In this document: in pieces, positions 33,978 through 43,330 of the stretch
How positions within the stretch are numbered: the first letter of the stretch is position 1
Layout of the letters: each line of letters begins with the position of its first letter
Source: an uncultured Psychrobacter sp.
Lineage (GTDB): Bacteria; Pseudomonadota; Gammaproteobacteria; Pseudomonadales; Moraxellaceae
DNA length: 64,000 nt
Direction: 5' to 3'
Assembly (NCBI GenBank): GCA_947501045.1
Contig: CANMUI010000002.1
Span: 186,001-250,000, forward strand
Notes under the pieces: generated by a model
Databases searched by the model: none
What the model was told of the DNA's origin: nothing
The model's input: the letters and a program-made list of their open reading frames with translations, nothing else
Program-made: the position numbers and the translations under genes

Positions 33978-36958
33978 TAGTATTTTCTCCTTGTAATGGT
34001 ATGAAGGTTTTCTTTACAGACAATTTTAGCATGATCCTTTTCATATAATGACTGATAGCAAGCTTGTAACTTCTCTCGCCACAGAGTTACCGGCTCATCT
34101 TGAGAAGGCAAATACAAGTGATGAACAAGATGATCAATTACCATTGACGTAGAGCCCACACGATCAACAGCTTTCTTCAGTAATGATATTAAATCAAGAT
34201 GGTTGGCATCACTTCGCTCATCCATATATTTGGAATAAGCGCTCAACAGCCTAGTATCTGAACTAAAAAATAGTCTTTCTCGCCACTGCTCTATCGATGT
34301 TGTTGGTTGTTGAGCCTGTAAGGGTAGCAAGTGAAGGTTACTCGGTAATTGATAAAACTGCCACGCACGTTCTCGCATTTTAGGCTCAATAATATCTAGT
34401 GGTATATCAGGCTGTGTCTGGCGGTTAGTCTCCACTTTAGTAAGCAACGATTTTTTCCAGCCCTGGCTAAAGACTACGGCCTGTCCTGTTTCTAACCTAG
34501 ATAAATGCTGCTGCTGCACTGATTCCAACGCCATAGTGTTGCCTATGGCTACCTTATCATCTTCAGCAAACAGTTTATGAACAATTTTAGTGTTTGTGTT
34601 CTTAAGTACTTCAGGAGTCAACTTATTAGGGATTTGATCTACAATGATTAAACCTTCACCATACTTTCGTACTTCTGCTAGCATATTACTAAACACCTCA
34701 ATCGCCTGCCTACGGTTACTACTTGTTGATGGATCAGCTTTAGTGAGTAAGTGGTGAGCTTCTTCAATAAGTGTCAAGTGACGAAACTTAGGGTTTTTAC
34801 GGTGCTCATTTTTCAATGCTTGAATAACATTGGTCATAATAAACGCAATTAACAGTGATTTTTCTGCACCATTACGGATCTCTTCAAGCTCAATCACGAC
34901 AGGTCGCTTTATCAATTCACTAAAATCAATGGAACGTAATGTATTAAATATCTGCCCTTTGGCACCTACTAACAACCCCTGCAAACGCGCTTTAATAGAG
35001 CCAATATAATCTTGACGTAAACGCTCGTCAAACCCTTGTTCTTTGACAACAAACTCTGTGGCTTCAAGTAAATCTTGTAATATTGGAAATGGATAACAAC
35101 CAGGAGCGAACGGATCATCATATAATGGATGCGTCGATGTATTAATATCCCAACCCATTTTTTCATAGCAACGATAAACAGCAGCTTCCAATACTTGTGG
35201 AATTGCAGCCTCCATATCGAATGATGCCAAAAAACTCGCCTTAATAATATCTACACGACTTGAAATACTCTCACCTTGCATCATTTCTAATGGGTTTAGT
35301 TTTAATGGTGCCAAATCATCACGCCCTGGAGTCAGTACTAGCAAGTCCTCATACTCATCTATCAGCATACGATATTCAGTTTTTACTGGCTCAATAACTA
35401 GAAAAGGCAACATACTTTCACGTAGCAGATGATGACATGTTGTTGTTTTACCACTACCAGTAACACCAGTAACGAATACATGCATGTTTAGGTCAAGACG
35501 ATTCAGATTAACTTTTTTATGCTTTAATACTCGACCATCCTGAACTAGACTACCCAATGGTAAGCTATTAACTACGGATATCTGTGGTGGGTTTAAACCA
35601 AATGTCACCTGCTCTTTAAGCTCTATGCCAATCACCTCTTCCTGAGGCAGTCCAGCAACTAAGCTTAGCTCCTTCGGCGTGGCATAAGCGCCTATCAATG
35701 CTTTACCGTTTATATTAAGTCGAGATTTAAAACTATCAAAGACACTCACTTGCTCACTATCAGAAGAGCGTGAAATAGTAGGGGGTTGTAGGTTTTTAAT
35801 ACTACGAACCCACTCTGGTAATGATGAGATATTTAGCATCTGCAGCGGATATTGATTCCCTATATTACCGCTAAATATTGACCGAGTAACATCCCCTAGT
35901 CTGAGTAGTGTGTGCTGACTATTCGTTAATAGCGATATATTACAAACAAATCCACCACGACTACGTCCATAATCCACCCTAGGTAAAAGCACTTCATCTA
36001 AATAGCTTAGCCATTGCTGAGCTTGACGATTATGACGCTCAGCAGATATGTTTATAGTTTCTCCATTATTTAAGGATGCACCATAGTTAGTGCCACTGCT
36101 AGTTGAATCGCTCTGCCCTTCTGTCTTTCCTTGAGATGTTGATCTTGAAGTTCCTTCGGTTCCAGTATCTGAGCTGTCTCGTTTATTAGTTGATTTTGTC
36201 GTACCTATATTTTTACTATCGGAAGAACCAGTATTTTCAGAGACACTTGTTCCTCTACTTTCTCCTTTGTTCTGCCCCCAAGATAAAGACCGCCCTGTCG
36301 TCTGTCCTTGCTGAAATGAGACTCTAGAAAGTGGGGCAAGTAATTCATAACCTCGATGCAACCATTGCTCTAGTGCCATTAAATCTTCTGATGCTGTACA
36401 AGCAGCCGTTATCACAAGACAAAACTCACTACCTGTCATTACATTAACAAGCCGATCAACTCCTTGAAAAAAAGCATTTGCTCCTTTGGACTGATCGCCC
36501 ACAGTGCCTTGTAGTACTCCTACATGATGATAACCTTGCAGTTCTTTAATGAGCGCTCTACTGTTATCTTGTGAAGAGCTTATATCACTACCCCTAAAGT
36601 TTCCTTCAAAGCTAGGTTTTAATATACTTTGTGAAATATCAGAAATTGAAATAACTGGTTTAGGATATAAATAATTTCGTGCTATCCCTAAATATAGAGC
36701 AACACCATTTATATCTCCTTTGAGCATATAAACTATACTTGCTCCTGAATAACGAATACAACTGTAAACGTTTTCCAAGGCCTCACGGTATGACTCGTCA
36801 GAGATATGACTCAAACTATTAATCTGAAAAAACTGATAGTCATCATCTTGTAACGTTTCAACTGAATGCAAGCGTTTGGCTATATTCATTTGATCAACAG
36901 GGCTATCTAGTGCTACCAGTAGTTTATCTAGCTGCTTTTCTTCTACAATATTACCCAT
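33977..36958 (-). CDS. HerA/FtsK-type ATPase with Ser/Thr/Gly-rich linker
   Basis: A 993-residue P-loop ATPase of the HerA/VirB4/DUF87 type. Walker A GVTGSGKTTT is near residue 495 and Walker B LTLIEEAHHLL near residue 728. Further motifs include EIRNGAEKSLLIAF and a late IIVDQIPNKL sensor strand. Residues about 215-300 form a low-complexity Ser/Thr/Gly/Asn-rich linker (SLSWGQNKGESRGTS is its beginning) between an unrecognised N-terminal domain and the motor. Such ATPases are hexameric DNA or protein pumps. It lies 31 bases after the 1245-residue gene and overlaps the next. The linker is an obvious place for phosphorylation by the kinase encoded in the same operon; that is inference. Confidence 0.85.
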   Translation of the reverse strand: MGNIVEEKQLDKLLVALDSPVDQMNIAKRLHSVETLQDDDYQFFQINSLSHISDESYREALENVYSCIRYSGASIVYMLKGDINGVALYLGIARNYLYPKPVISISDISQSILKPSFEGNFRGSDISSSQDNSRALIKELQGYHHVGVLQGTVGDQSKGANAFFQGVDRLVNVMTGSEFCLVITAACTASEDLMALEQWLHRGYELLAPLSRVSFQQGQTTGRSLSWGQNKGESRGTSVSENTGSSDSKNIGTTKSTNKRDSSDTGTEGTSRSTSQGKTEGQSDSTSSGTNYGASLNNGETINISAERHNRQAQQWLSYLDEVLLPRVDYGRSRGGFVCNISLLTNSQHTLLRLGDVTRSIFSGNIGNQYPLQMLNISSLPEWVRSIKNLQPPTISRSSDSEQVSVFDSFKSRLNINGKALIGAYATPKELSLVAGLPQEEVIGIELKEQVTFGLNPPQISVVNSLPLGSLVQDGRVLKHKKVNLNRLDLNMHVFVTGVTGSGKTTTCHHLLRESMLPFLVIEPVKTEYRMLIDEYEDLLVLTPGRDDLAPLKLNPLEMMQGESISSRVDIIKASFLASFDMEAAIPQVLEAAVYRCYEKMGWDINTSTHPLYDDPFAPGCYPFPILQDLLEATEFVVKEQGFDERLRQDYIGSIKARLQGLLVGAKGQIFNTLRSIDFSELIKRPVVIELEEIRNGAEKSLLIAFIMTNVIQALKNEHRKNPKFRHLTLIEEAHHLLTKADPSTSSNRRQAIEVFSNMLAEVRKYGEGLIIVDQIPNKLTPEVLKNTNTKIVHKLFAEDDKVAIGNTMALESVQQQHLSRLETGQAVVFSQGWKKSLLTKVETNRQTQPDIPLDIIEPKMRERAWQFYQLPSNLHLLPLQAQQPTTSIEQWRERLFFSSDTRLLSAYSKYMDERSDANHLDLISLLKKAVDRVGSTSMVIDHLVHHLYLPSQDEPVTLWREKLQACYQSLYEKDHAKIVCKENLHTITRRKY

Positions 36959-36989
36959 AGCAATTCCTTAAAATCATGATTAGCATGCA

Positions 36990-39900
36990 TTAAGCATCAT
37001 TAACCAACTCGGTAATAGTGATTTGATCCGCGCCATCATCACCGGATAAATAGAGCTTTAGTGCGTAGAGTAGGTCTGGTGTACGGTTATAAGCATCAGG
37101 TTTATTTACACCTAACTTGACTCTAGCGACTACCCTTTGTTGCTGAAGTAGATGAAAAAGAGCTTTAACTTGTTGGTAAGTAATTTTTTCTACTGTACTT
37201 AACAACCGTTTGGTTAAGTTACTATCCAGAGCGAAAATTGAACTGATTTTAGGATCTGAGCTCTCACGTGTACGTAGCAACGCAAGCAATAGTTCTAAAC
37301 GTAAGATAAATGAATTCCATTTAAAGAACTGATCTTCTTTTTTAAGCCACTTAATCTCATCTAACAAATGCTCATTGAGTCGTTTAGCAAGAGTAGTTAG
37401 TTGTTCTGCTGTTAATTGGTGGATAACTGCTTTATCACGCCACATAGCTACTGAGATAATTTCAAGAGTAATAGCTCTTGTACCACCAGAGTCATCAATA
37501 GGCTCTAATATTTGTAGAAGCAGTTGTTTTTGCCATGGTTGACTGATATCACCCAAAGCATACTTGAATCTTATATCCTCACGACGAAGTAACTGCTTAT
37601 CAGTTGACGCTTGCAATAAATCATCTGCTGGAGGTTTAGGCATAAGCTTGTGGCAGTAGCTCAAAAACATCTTAAGTTCATTTTCAAGAGTTTTATTAAT
37701 ACCTTTAATTGCCAGCAATTCTTGAGCCTGCTGAATGGCAGACTTACCTTTTTTCTCAAAGTCTATTGGTATACCCTCATCAATAAAGCTTCGACCTTGA
37801 TCACTAAAAATAATCATTGGAAAACGCCATTTTTTAGATAAGCCTTTAAGCTCAAATTCTGTCAACTCTCCCTGAAGAGCAACATTTGATAAAGAAAACC
37901 TATTCTCTTCCTTAGTAAATACATCTGCAGAAAAGTAGTTATTATTTACGGTATCTATATCTTTAAACTGGCTTTTGTGTACAAAGATACTTTTATAATC
38001 AGGGTGTAACTCATAAAACCCGAAGTCTCTGTTTTCAATCCACTTAATATCTTGATAACTAAAACTAAAACGCTTCTTGTTTTTACCAAATAGTATAAAT
38101 TGATAGATTTCGCTTAACTGTTCTAGATTACGCTCAAGCCATTCAATTATATCTGTTGTACCTTTCTTCCCTGGGTATGCTCTTAACGTATCAAACGCTA
38201 TACGATCTGGGAAAGCTGGTCTTTTAACAACTCGTTGAGCAATACTGTCTTGCTTTTTACCCCATTGGGCTTCAATATAATTGAAAGGCTTGTTGTCTTT
38301 GTTTTTAGGTTCAAAGCGTAGTTTATAGGGTTGTTCATCACCATAGGTATAGGTCAATTTTAGTTCACATTCACAAGCGGTTTTAAGTGGTTGACGTAGC
38401 GACAACAATAGCGAAAACTCCTGACGGTTACTCTCTGTACCTTGGTAAACAGTAAAACGTATTTTGTCTTGCCCACTTGGTAAATTGAAAGGGTCTTTTA
38501 TAACTATAGGTGTCGCAACTCCGCGTTCTGGCTTAACTGAAGTCTGTCTATCTACAAAGTAAAAGTCCTGCTCAATACCGTCAGTGGGTAAGCGGGTCAT
38601 TAGCTGCGGTAGGTGATCTCTCCAAAAAACCTTTTGTGGCTCAGCATGCTGTCGTTTTAGTAAGCTTTGCGATCCTGATAGCGGATCACTAGCCAGCCAC
38701 TGCGTAGGTCGAATGCCCTTCTGTTGTTTAATTATGCTTGAAACTGAAAGGAAGTAAGTTTTCTCCTCTCTATTTTGTAATGCGTAGGTTTCTTTGAACA
38801 ATGCATCACTAATATCAACATTCGCAACTTTAAGTTCAGCAGGCACACGATACCAGTGTTCACCATCATGTAGCACTAGCTTCGCCTTACTTGATACTAT
38901 TTCACTATAGCTGTAGAGCTCAATAAATCGCTTCGCTATACTATCTGGTAATCCTGAATCAACTAGAGCTTGCTGTAATAGTTGCCCCTCTCCTTGCTCA
39001 GAAATCTTGATTGACGGGTGCCTTTCAAGATACTCTTCACCTGGGTTTTTACCCCAACAGTAGTAAACAGGTGTCGCATAAATACCATCAAAATCTGAAC
39101 TAACAACCATAATGAGATCATTGCGCTTAAACTGTTTTTTCTCTAATGTGGCATAGACTGCTGCAATACTTTTCGGTAGCGGAGCAGTATTATTAAAGTT
39201 ACGGTTCATTGCTCGGCGTAAATCAATGGTCTCAAAATCACTATGGTGATCACTCACTAAATAGTGCATCCTCTGAACTGCTTGCACATGACTCGCTAAT
39301 AATTCTACAAAGCCACCTAAGTGTCGAGTGTGGCTATCGCCCGTTATCTGAGTAAGTTCTCTAATACTAACTACCCTTTCGTCAGTTGACAAAGAGAGGC
39401 TCTGACTGCAATCTAACCCTGATTCATCAAGAAATTTAGGTTCTATCCAGCGCGCCGCCGTTTCATTCGTTTGTAACTTACAACTAGCACCATCAAACAT
39501 CAATGTTACAAAATCATCAGATGTTTTGGTTACTGGCTCTATCTGTTGCCTTAAACTTTTATCACCAGGTAGTAATTCGCTAACCAACCATTCAGCCAAA
39601 TCAGAAAAACCTTCTGGCATTGCCTGATACCAAGCTTCGCTTTGATCATAATTTCTAGAGCTAGAGTTTAATCTCACCTCAATAAGACCGTTTGCCTGCT
39701 GAAAATCAAACTGCCAGTCTTGTGTTTGTCCTGACGATACTCGGCGCTGGATGTTAATATTACCGTCAACTGATAGCGATAATAACAATGTAGCTTGTGG
39801 GGCTATTCTTGCTTTACCACTTCTTTCCTCATTACCAAGATCAATAGCTATAACTTCAACTGGAACGAGCTCCTCAGTATTTTCAGTAGTAGAGTTAACT

Positions 39901-40727
39901 GATAGATAATCAAGCTTAAATTGCCAAGCTTGGTCTAATAGTAAACAGCGCTCTGTAGTTGCTAGTTGTTTAAGAATCTCACCAAAGATAGCAAACCCAG
40001 AAGCAACACCATGTTTTTGTTGATATTCGCAATCATATTCCAAGCGATTTAGTAACTGCCATGCGCGCCAAACTTTGCGATATTGTTTATCTTGCAATAA
40101 CACATTATTGGGTGGCATATGTTGCCAGGGTTTGATTGCAACAAACTCTTCTTTTCGTAAAGCTTTTTGGATTGAGTCAATAAGACCTTCTTGCTGTTCA
40201 GTTAGTATTAAACCAGCTTCTTGACGATCTAAGAGCAATCCCTGAATACGGATTAAAAAATCCTTTAACAAGCGATTCTCAAGAGTATCCAAGCTCATCT
40301 TACGAGTGACAGCCAAAATGTGCGGATTAGTAGCTAACTTTTCTCGCAGATTATTACCTGGTTTACGACTTAACCACTGTACAGAACGACTATCTAAACG
40401 TTGCGCTAAGTACACTGGAGTCATCTCATGAACTCGAATTATAGTTTGACGAGGCGTTATCAGAATACTATCAATAGCATCAACACAATGATCTATAAGA
40501 TAGATAAGGCGATCATGTAACTGCACTTTTTCAAATGCTTGAATATCTTGACCCAACCAATAACTCATTCGCTGCGGTAGTGCTTCACCTGTAAGTGGAT
40601 CAAAGTCGATATTGGTTAGATAGCAGTGCTGCACTTGCAATAGCTGCTGCGCTATAGGTTCCGCAGCATGATAGCGGCGATAAAGCTGTCCAAAATCGTT
40701 CAACTGCTCATTTGCAACATCAATCAT
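36990..40727 (-). CDS. Large DUF2357-like protein, 1245 aa
   Basis: I do not recognise the whole protein. The N-terminal third has SLDTLENRLLKDFLIRI near residue 145, which resembles the conserved T-x-ENR-x-V-KxFL segment of DUF2357 proteins, partners of McrB-like AAA ATPases. The rest is a mix of beta-rich and helical regions with no Walker, nuclease or membrane motif that I can see. The C-terminus looks like helical repeats. It is directly downstream of the McrB-like AAA gene, which supports a McrB/DUF2357-type pair. The 110-base gap before it is the largest in this half of the operon. Confidence 0.7.
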   Translation of the reverse strand: MIDVANEQLNDFGQLYRRYHAAEPIAQQLLQVQHCYLTNIDFDPLTGEALPQRMSYWLGQDIQAFEKVQLHDRLIYLIDHCVDAIDSILITPRQTIIRVHEMTPVYLAQRLDSRSVQWLSRKPGNNLREKLATNPHILAVTRKMSLDTLENRLLKDFLIRIQGLLLDRQEAGLILTEQQEGLIDSIQKALRKEEFVAIKPWQHMPPNNVLLQDKQYRKVWRAWQLLNRLEYDCEYQQKHGVASGFAIFGEILKQLATTERCLLLDQAWQFKLDYLSVNSTTENTEELVPVEVIAIDLGNEERSGKARIAPQATLLLSLSVDGNINIQRRVSSGQTQDWQFDFQQANGLIEVRLNSSSRNYDQSEAWYQAMPEGFSDLAEWLVSELLPGDKSLRQQIEPVTKTSDDFVTLMFDGASCKLQTNETAARWIEPKFLDESGLDCSQSLSLSTDERVVSIRELTQITGDSHTRHLGGFVELLASHVQAVQRMHYLVSDHHSDFETIDLRRAMNRNFNNTAPLPKSIAAVYATLEKKQFKRNDLIMVVSSDFDGIYATPVYYCWGKNPGEEYLERHPSIKISEQGEGQLLQQALVDSGLPDSIAKRFIELYSYSEIVSSKAKLVLHDGEHWYRVPAELKVANVDISDALFKETYALQNREEKTYFLSVSSIIKQQKGIRPTQWLASDPLSGSQSLLKRQHAEPQKVFWRDHLPQLMTRLPTDGIEQDFYFVDRQTSVKPERGVATPIVIKDPFNLPSGQDKIRFTVYQGTESNRQEFSLLLSLRQPLKTACECELKLTYTYGDEQPYKLRFEPKNKDNKPFNYIEAQWGKKQDSIAQRVVKRPAFPDRIAFDTLRAYPGKKGTTDIIEWLERNLEQLSEIYQFILFGKNKKRFSFSYQDIKWIENRDFGFYELHPDYKSIFVHKSQFKDIDTVNNNYFSADVFTKEENRFSLSNVALQGELTEFELKGLSKKWRFPMIIFSDQGRSFIDEGIPIDFEKKGKSAIQQAQELLAIKGINKTLENELKMFLSYCHKLMPKPPADDLLQASTDKQLLRREDIRFKYALGDISQPWQKQLLLQILEPIDDSGGTRAITLEIISVAMWRDKAVIHQLTAEQLTTLAKRLNEHLLDEIKWLKKEDQFFKWNSFILRLELLLALLRTRESSDPKISSIFALDSNLTKRLLSTVEKITYQQVKALFHLLQQQRVVARVKLGVNKPDAYNRTPDLLYALKLYLSGDDGADQITITELVNDA

Positions 40728-40837
40728 TTCGATTCCCTACTTAAGCATTCCAAACATCGAGATCAGGCCTTCTAAGTTGGATGATTTCACATTAAGCTAG
40801 TAGGCTGCGATACAGCCTATGAATTTGACACCAAATT

Positions 40838-43330
40838 CTATTCTGCAGCCACCTTTTCTTGTAACACTGCTGATGACTCAGAGTCTTTAGATTTTGGATC
40901 TGAAGCTATCTTAAATAACTCCTCATAGCGCTCATTACTGTCCTTGTCATTTAAGTAATCAGCACTTACCCAACTAAACTGACCATGTCCGATACGCATT
41001 GCTTTATCAAAATCATCAAGAATACCTAACTCCTCTTTATCCAAAAGCTCACGAATAGGATCTAAGCAATGCTGTTTAGCATACCCGCGTGTCTCAATTC
41101 CGCGCAGTTTAGGCATCACCTTCTGTACTAGCTGATCCTCAAAGGCAAACTTAAGCGCCTCTTTATACTCATCAGGGTGCTCCTGCTTATCTAACCCCAT
41201 TACTAGCGGGTGGTTAGCCATATAATATTCAATGGACTGCCAAACACGGTGCCCTAGCGCTTTACCATCAGCACCTAAACGTTCATTAATATATTCAATT
41301 AATTGCTTATAAGGTTTTATAATATCAACTGACAAGCTACTTTGTGTATCAACCCACTGCCACCAAGTAGTCATTTTCAGCAAATGTGCCTGCTCTGGTA
41401 ATGATTTAAGCTTTTCTCGACGATGCAAAGATTCTGGGCGAGGGAAGAATATTGACGTGCCACGGTCAATCACCTTGTCTGACAAGGACTTAGTCGTTTC
41501 ATCTTGGTTCATAGTGCCAGCAAACAGTAAGTTATGCCCTAGTGATAATTTATAAGGGTCAATATCAGAACCCAAGTTAATATCTATGTGAGGTAGCTCA
41601 CTGTTTTTAGCACCACGACGCTGCTCTAGCTTACTCAAGAAGTCTGCAAAATAAAGCTCTACGTGAGCAAGGTTCATCTCATCAAGCAACACCAAGCTCA
41701 CGGTATCATCAAGACCGTTATAATTATCTTCAGAATTCTTACTATCCGTTACCAGTTTCTCACGACTCTGCACAAGAAAATTAAGCATTGGTTGCGCTTC
41801 ATAACTATTACTGATTGAGTTGAAGTAACCCAGCATGGAGTCTTGAGAGTCCCAGTTTGGCTGTACGGGTACGTTGATGAAGTTAATACCACCAAAACGG
41901 CTATAAAGTTTGGGTAGCTCAGATTTCCCTGTGCCACTCACACCTGCTAATACCGTTAAAGGCGACCATTCAGCAATTTTTAATGCCGTATGGAAAGCAC
42001 ACAAAATACGATGAGAAAATTGCAGGCCATGGTTGTCAATACCTGAACGTATAGCTTCAAGCCAATCAAGCTCATTTATAACTGCTTCCTGTCGGCGTGG
42101 TACAAATTCTTGAATATAAGGACGTTTAACATTTGCCATACGTTTCTTAATATCTGCTGGTTCCTTATTAGACGGGCTAACTCTATCTAACGTTTCTTTC
42201 AGTTTATTATTATCTGCTACAGTTGCATCGTATCTGACCTCAAGACTATTAAACTTAGTTTGTAGACGCTCTTGGTCATACTCCAATTGCTCTTGAGTAT
42301 CAAGCTTACCCTGAAGCTCACGTTTTTCACTTTGTAATTGCTGATTATCTTGCTCTAGTTTTGTGAGTTCAGCACGGTGATTATCGTAATACTCTTCTAA
42401 CTCTTCACTTGGGCGCTTGAGCTCTTCACGCAATACTATAAGCTCTTCGTTCTTAGCAGTTAGATCGCGCAACACTTCCTCTGCTGAACGATCTCCTAAT
42501 GCTTTTTCAAGTTCGTTGAATGAACTGTGTAACGCGTCTTGACGCTCAATGCGATTTAACAGGCGTTGTCTATCCTGATCGAACTGTATTTCTTTCTGTT
42601 CAAATTCCTGTAAGCGAGTCTGGATACGTTCTACAATTTTTTGTTCAAGTGAAGCCTGAAGCTGTTTAGCTTCTGTTTGATTAAGCCTAACGTTATTCTG
42701 TTCAGTCGCTAATGTTGCTTGCTGCTGTTCTAACTGCTGTTCACGTTTTTCAAGATCATCTCGACGTTGCTGCACTTCTGTTTCAAGTGCTTTAAAATCT
42801 TTTTCGCGCTGTTGCTGAATTTCATTATGTAGCATAGTCATAGCTTTTGAACGTATCTGCTGTAGCTCTCGCTGTAACTCAGCTCGCTGCTCTACAAAGT
42901 CATTTTCAATAGTTTCTTGAATTTTTTGTAGCTTTTCACGTTCAGCTTGTAATTTATGCTCCTCAGCAACGAGTTCAGTACGCTGTACTTTAATCTTTTG
43001 TCGCTCTTCTACAAGCAGATGTTCACGCTCTGTAAACATCTCATCTCGTAAAGCAGGTAAGCCTTGCTCTATTTCTAGTTGCCGACTCTCTTGCTCTTGA
43101 TGACGTCTTTCAAGTTCAAGGCTACGAGTATTAATAATTTCTTTATCTTTAGTAAGAGCCTTTTCACGCTGCTGCAAAAGCTGCTGTTGGTTATTGAGTT
43201 GCTGCTGTTTTTCTTTTAGCTCAACCTCTTCTTTTTTCAACGCATCTGCTTGTTTTAGAAGGCTCTGTTCCCGAAACTTGAGTTCAGCATTTTCCATTTT
43301 AACTGCTTCACCTTGTTGCTGATTATCCAC
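40838..43330 (-). CDS. Coiled-coil McrB-type AAA+ ATPase
   Basis: An 830-residue protein. Residues 5-390 are an almost unbroken Q/E/K/L-rich coiled coil, after which comes an AAA+ module. Walker A GVSGTGKSELP is near residue 458, the McrB-like Walker B LVLLDEMNLAHV near 541, and a sensor strand FAGTMNQDE near 600. The N-D-E-M-N-L arrangement resembles McrB and related MoxR-like ATPases. The long coiled coil would form a rod or oligomer that couples the motor to partners. The start overlaps the preceding gene by eight bases. It may power the adjacent DUF2357-like protein. Confidence 0.85.
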   Translation of the reverse strand: MDNQQQGEAVKMENAELKFREQSLLKQADALKKEEVELKEKQQQLNNQQQLLQQREKALTKDKEIINTRSLELERRHQEQESRQLEIEQGLPALRDEMFTEREHLLVEERQKIKVQRTELVAEEHKLQAEREKLQKIQETIENDFVEQRAELQRELQQIRSKAMTMLHNEIQQQREKDFKALETEVQQRRDDLEKREQQLEQQQATLATEQNNVRLNQTEAKQLQASLEQKIVERIQTRLQEFEQKEIQFDQDRQRLLNRIERQDALHSSFNELEKALGDRSAEEVLRDLTAKNEELIVLREELKRPSEELEEYYDNHRAELTKLEQDNQQLQSEKRELQGKLDTQEQLEYDQERLQTKFNSLEVRYDATVADNNKLKETLDRVSPSNKEPADIKKRMANVKRPYIQEFVPRRQEAVINELDWLEAIRSGIDNHGLQFSHRILCAFHTALKIAEWSPLTVLAGVSGTGKSELPKLYSRFGGINFINVPVQPNWDSQDSMLGYFNSISNSYEAQPMLNFLVQSREKLVTDSKNSEDNYNGLDDTVSLVLLDEMNLAHVELYFADFLSKLEQRRGAKNSELPHIDINLGSDIDPYKLSLGHNLLFAGTMNQDETTKSLSDKVIDRGTSIFFPRPESLHRREKLKSLPEQAHLLKMTTWWQWVDTQSSLSVDIIKPYKQLIEYINERLGADGKALGHRVWQSIEYYMANHPLVMGLDKQEHPDEYKEALKFAFEDQLVQKVMPKLRGIETRGYAKQHCLDPIRELLDKEELGILDDFDKAMRIGHGQFSWVSADYLNDKDSNERYEELFKIASDPKSKDSESSAVLQEKVAAE

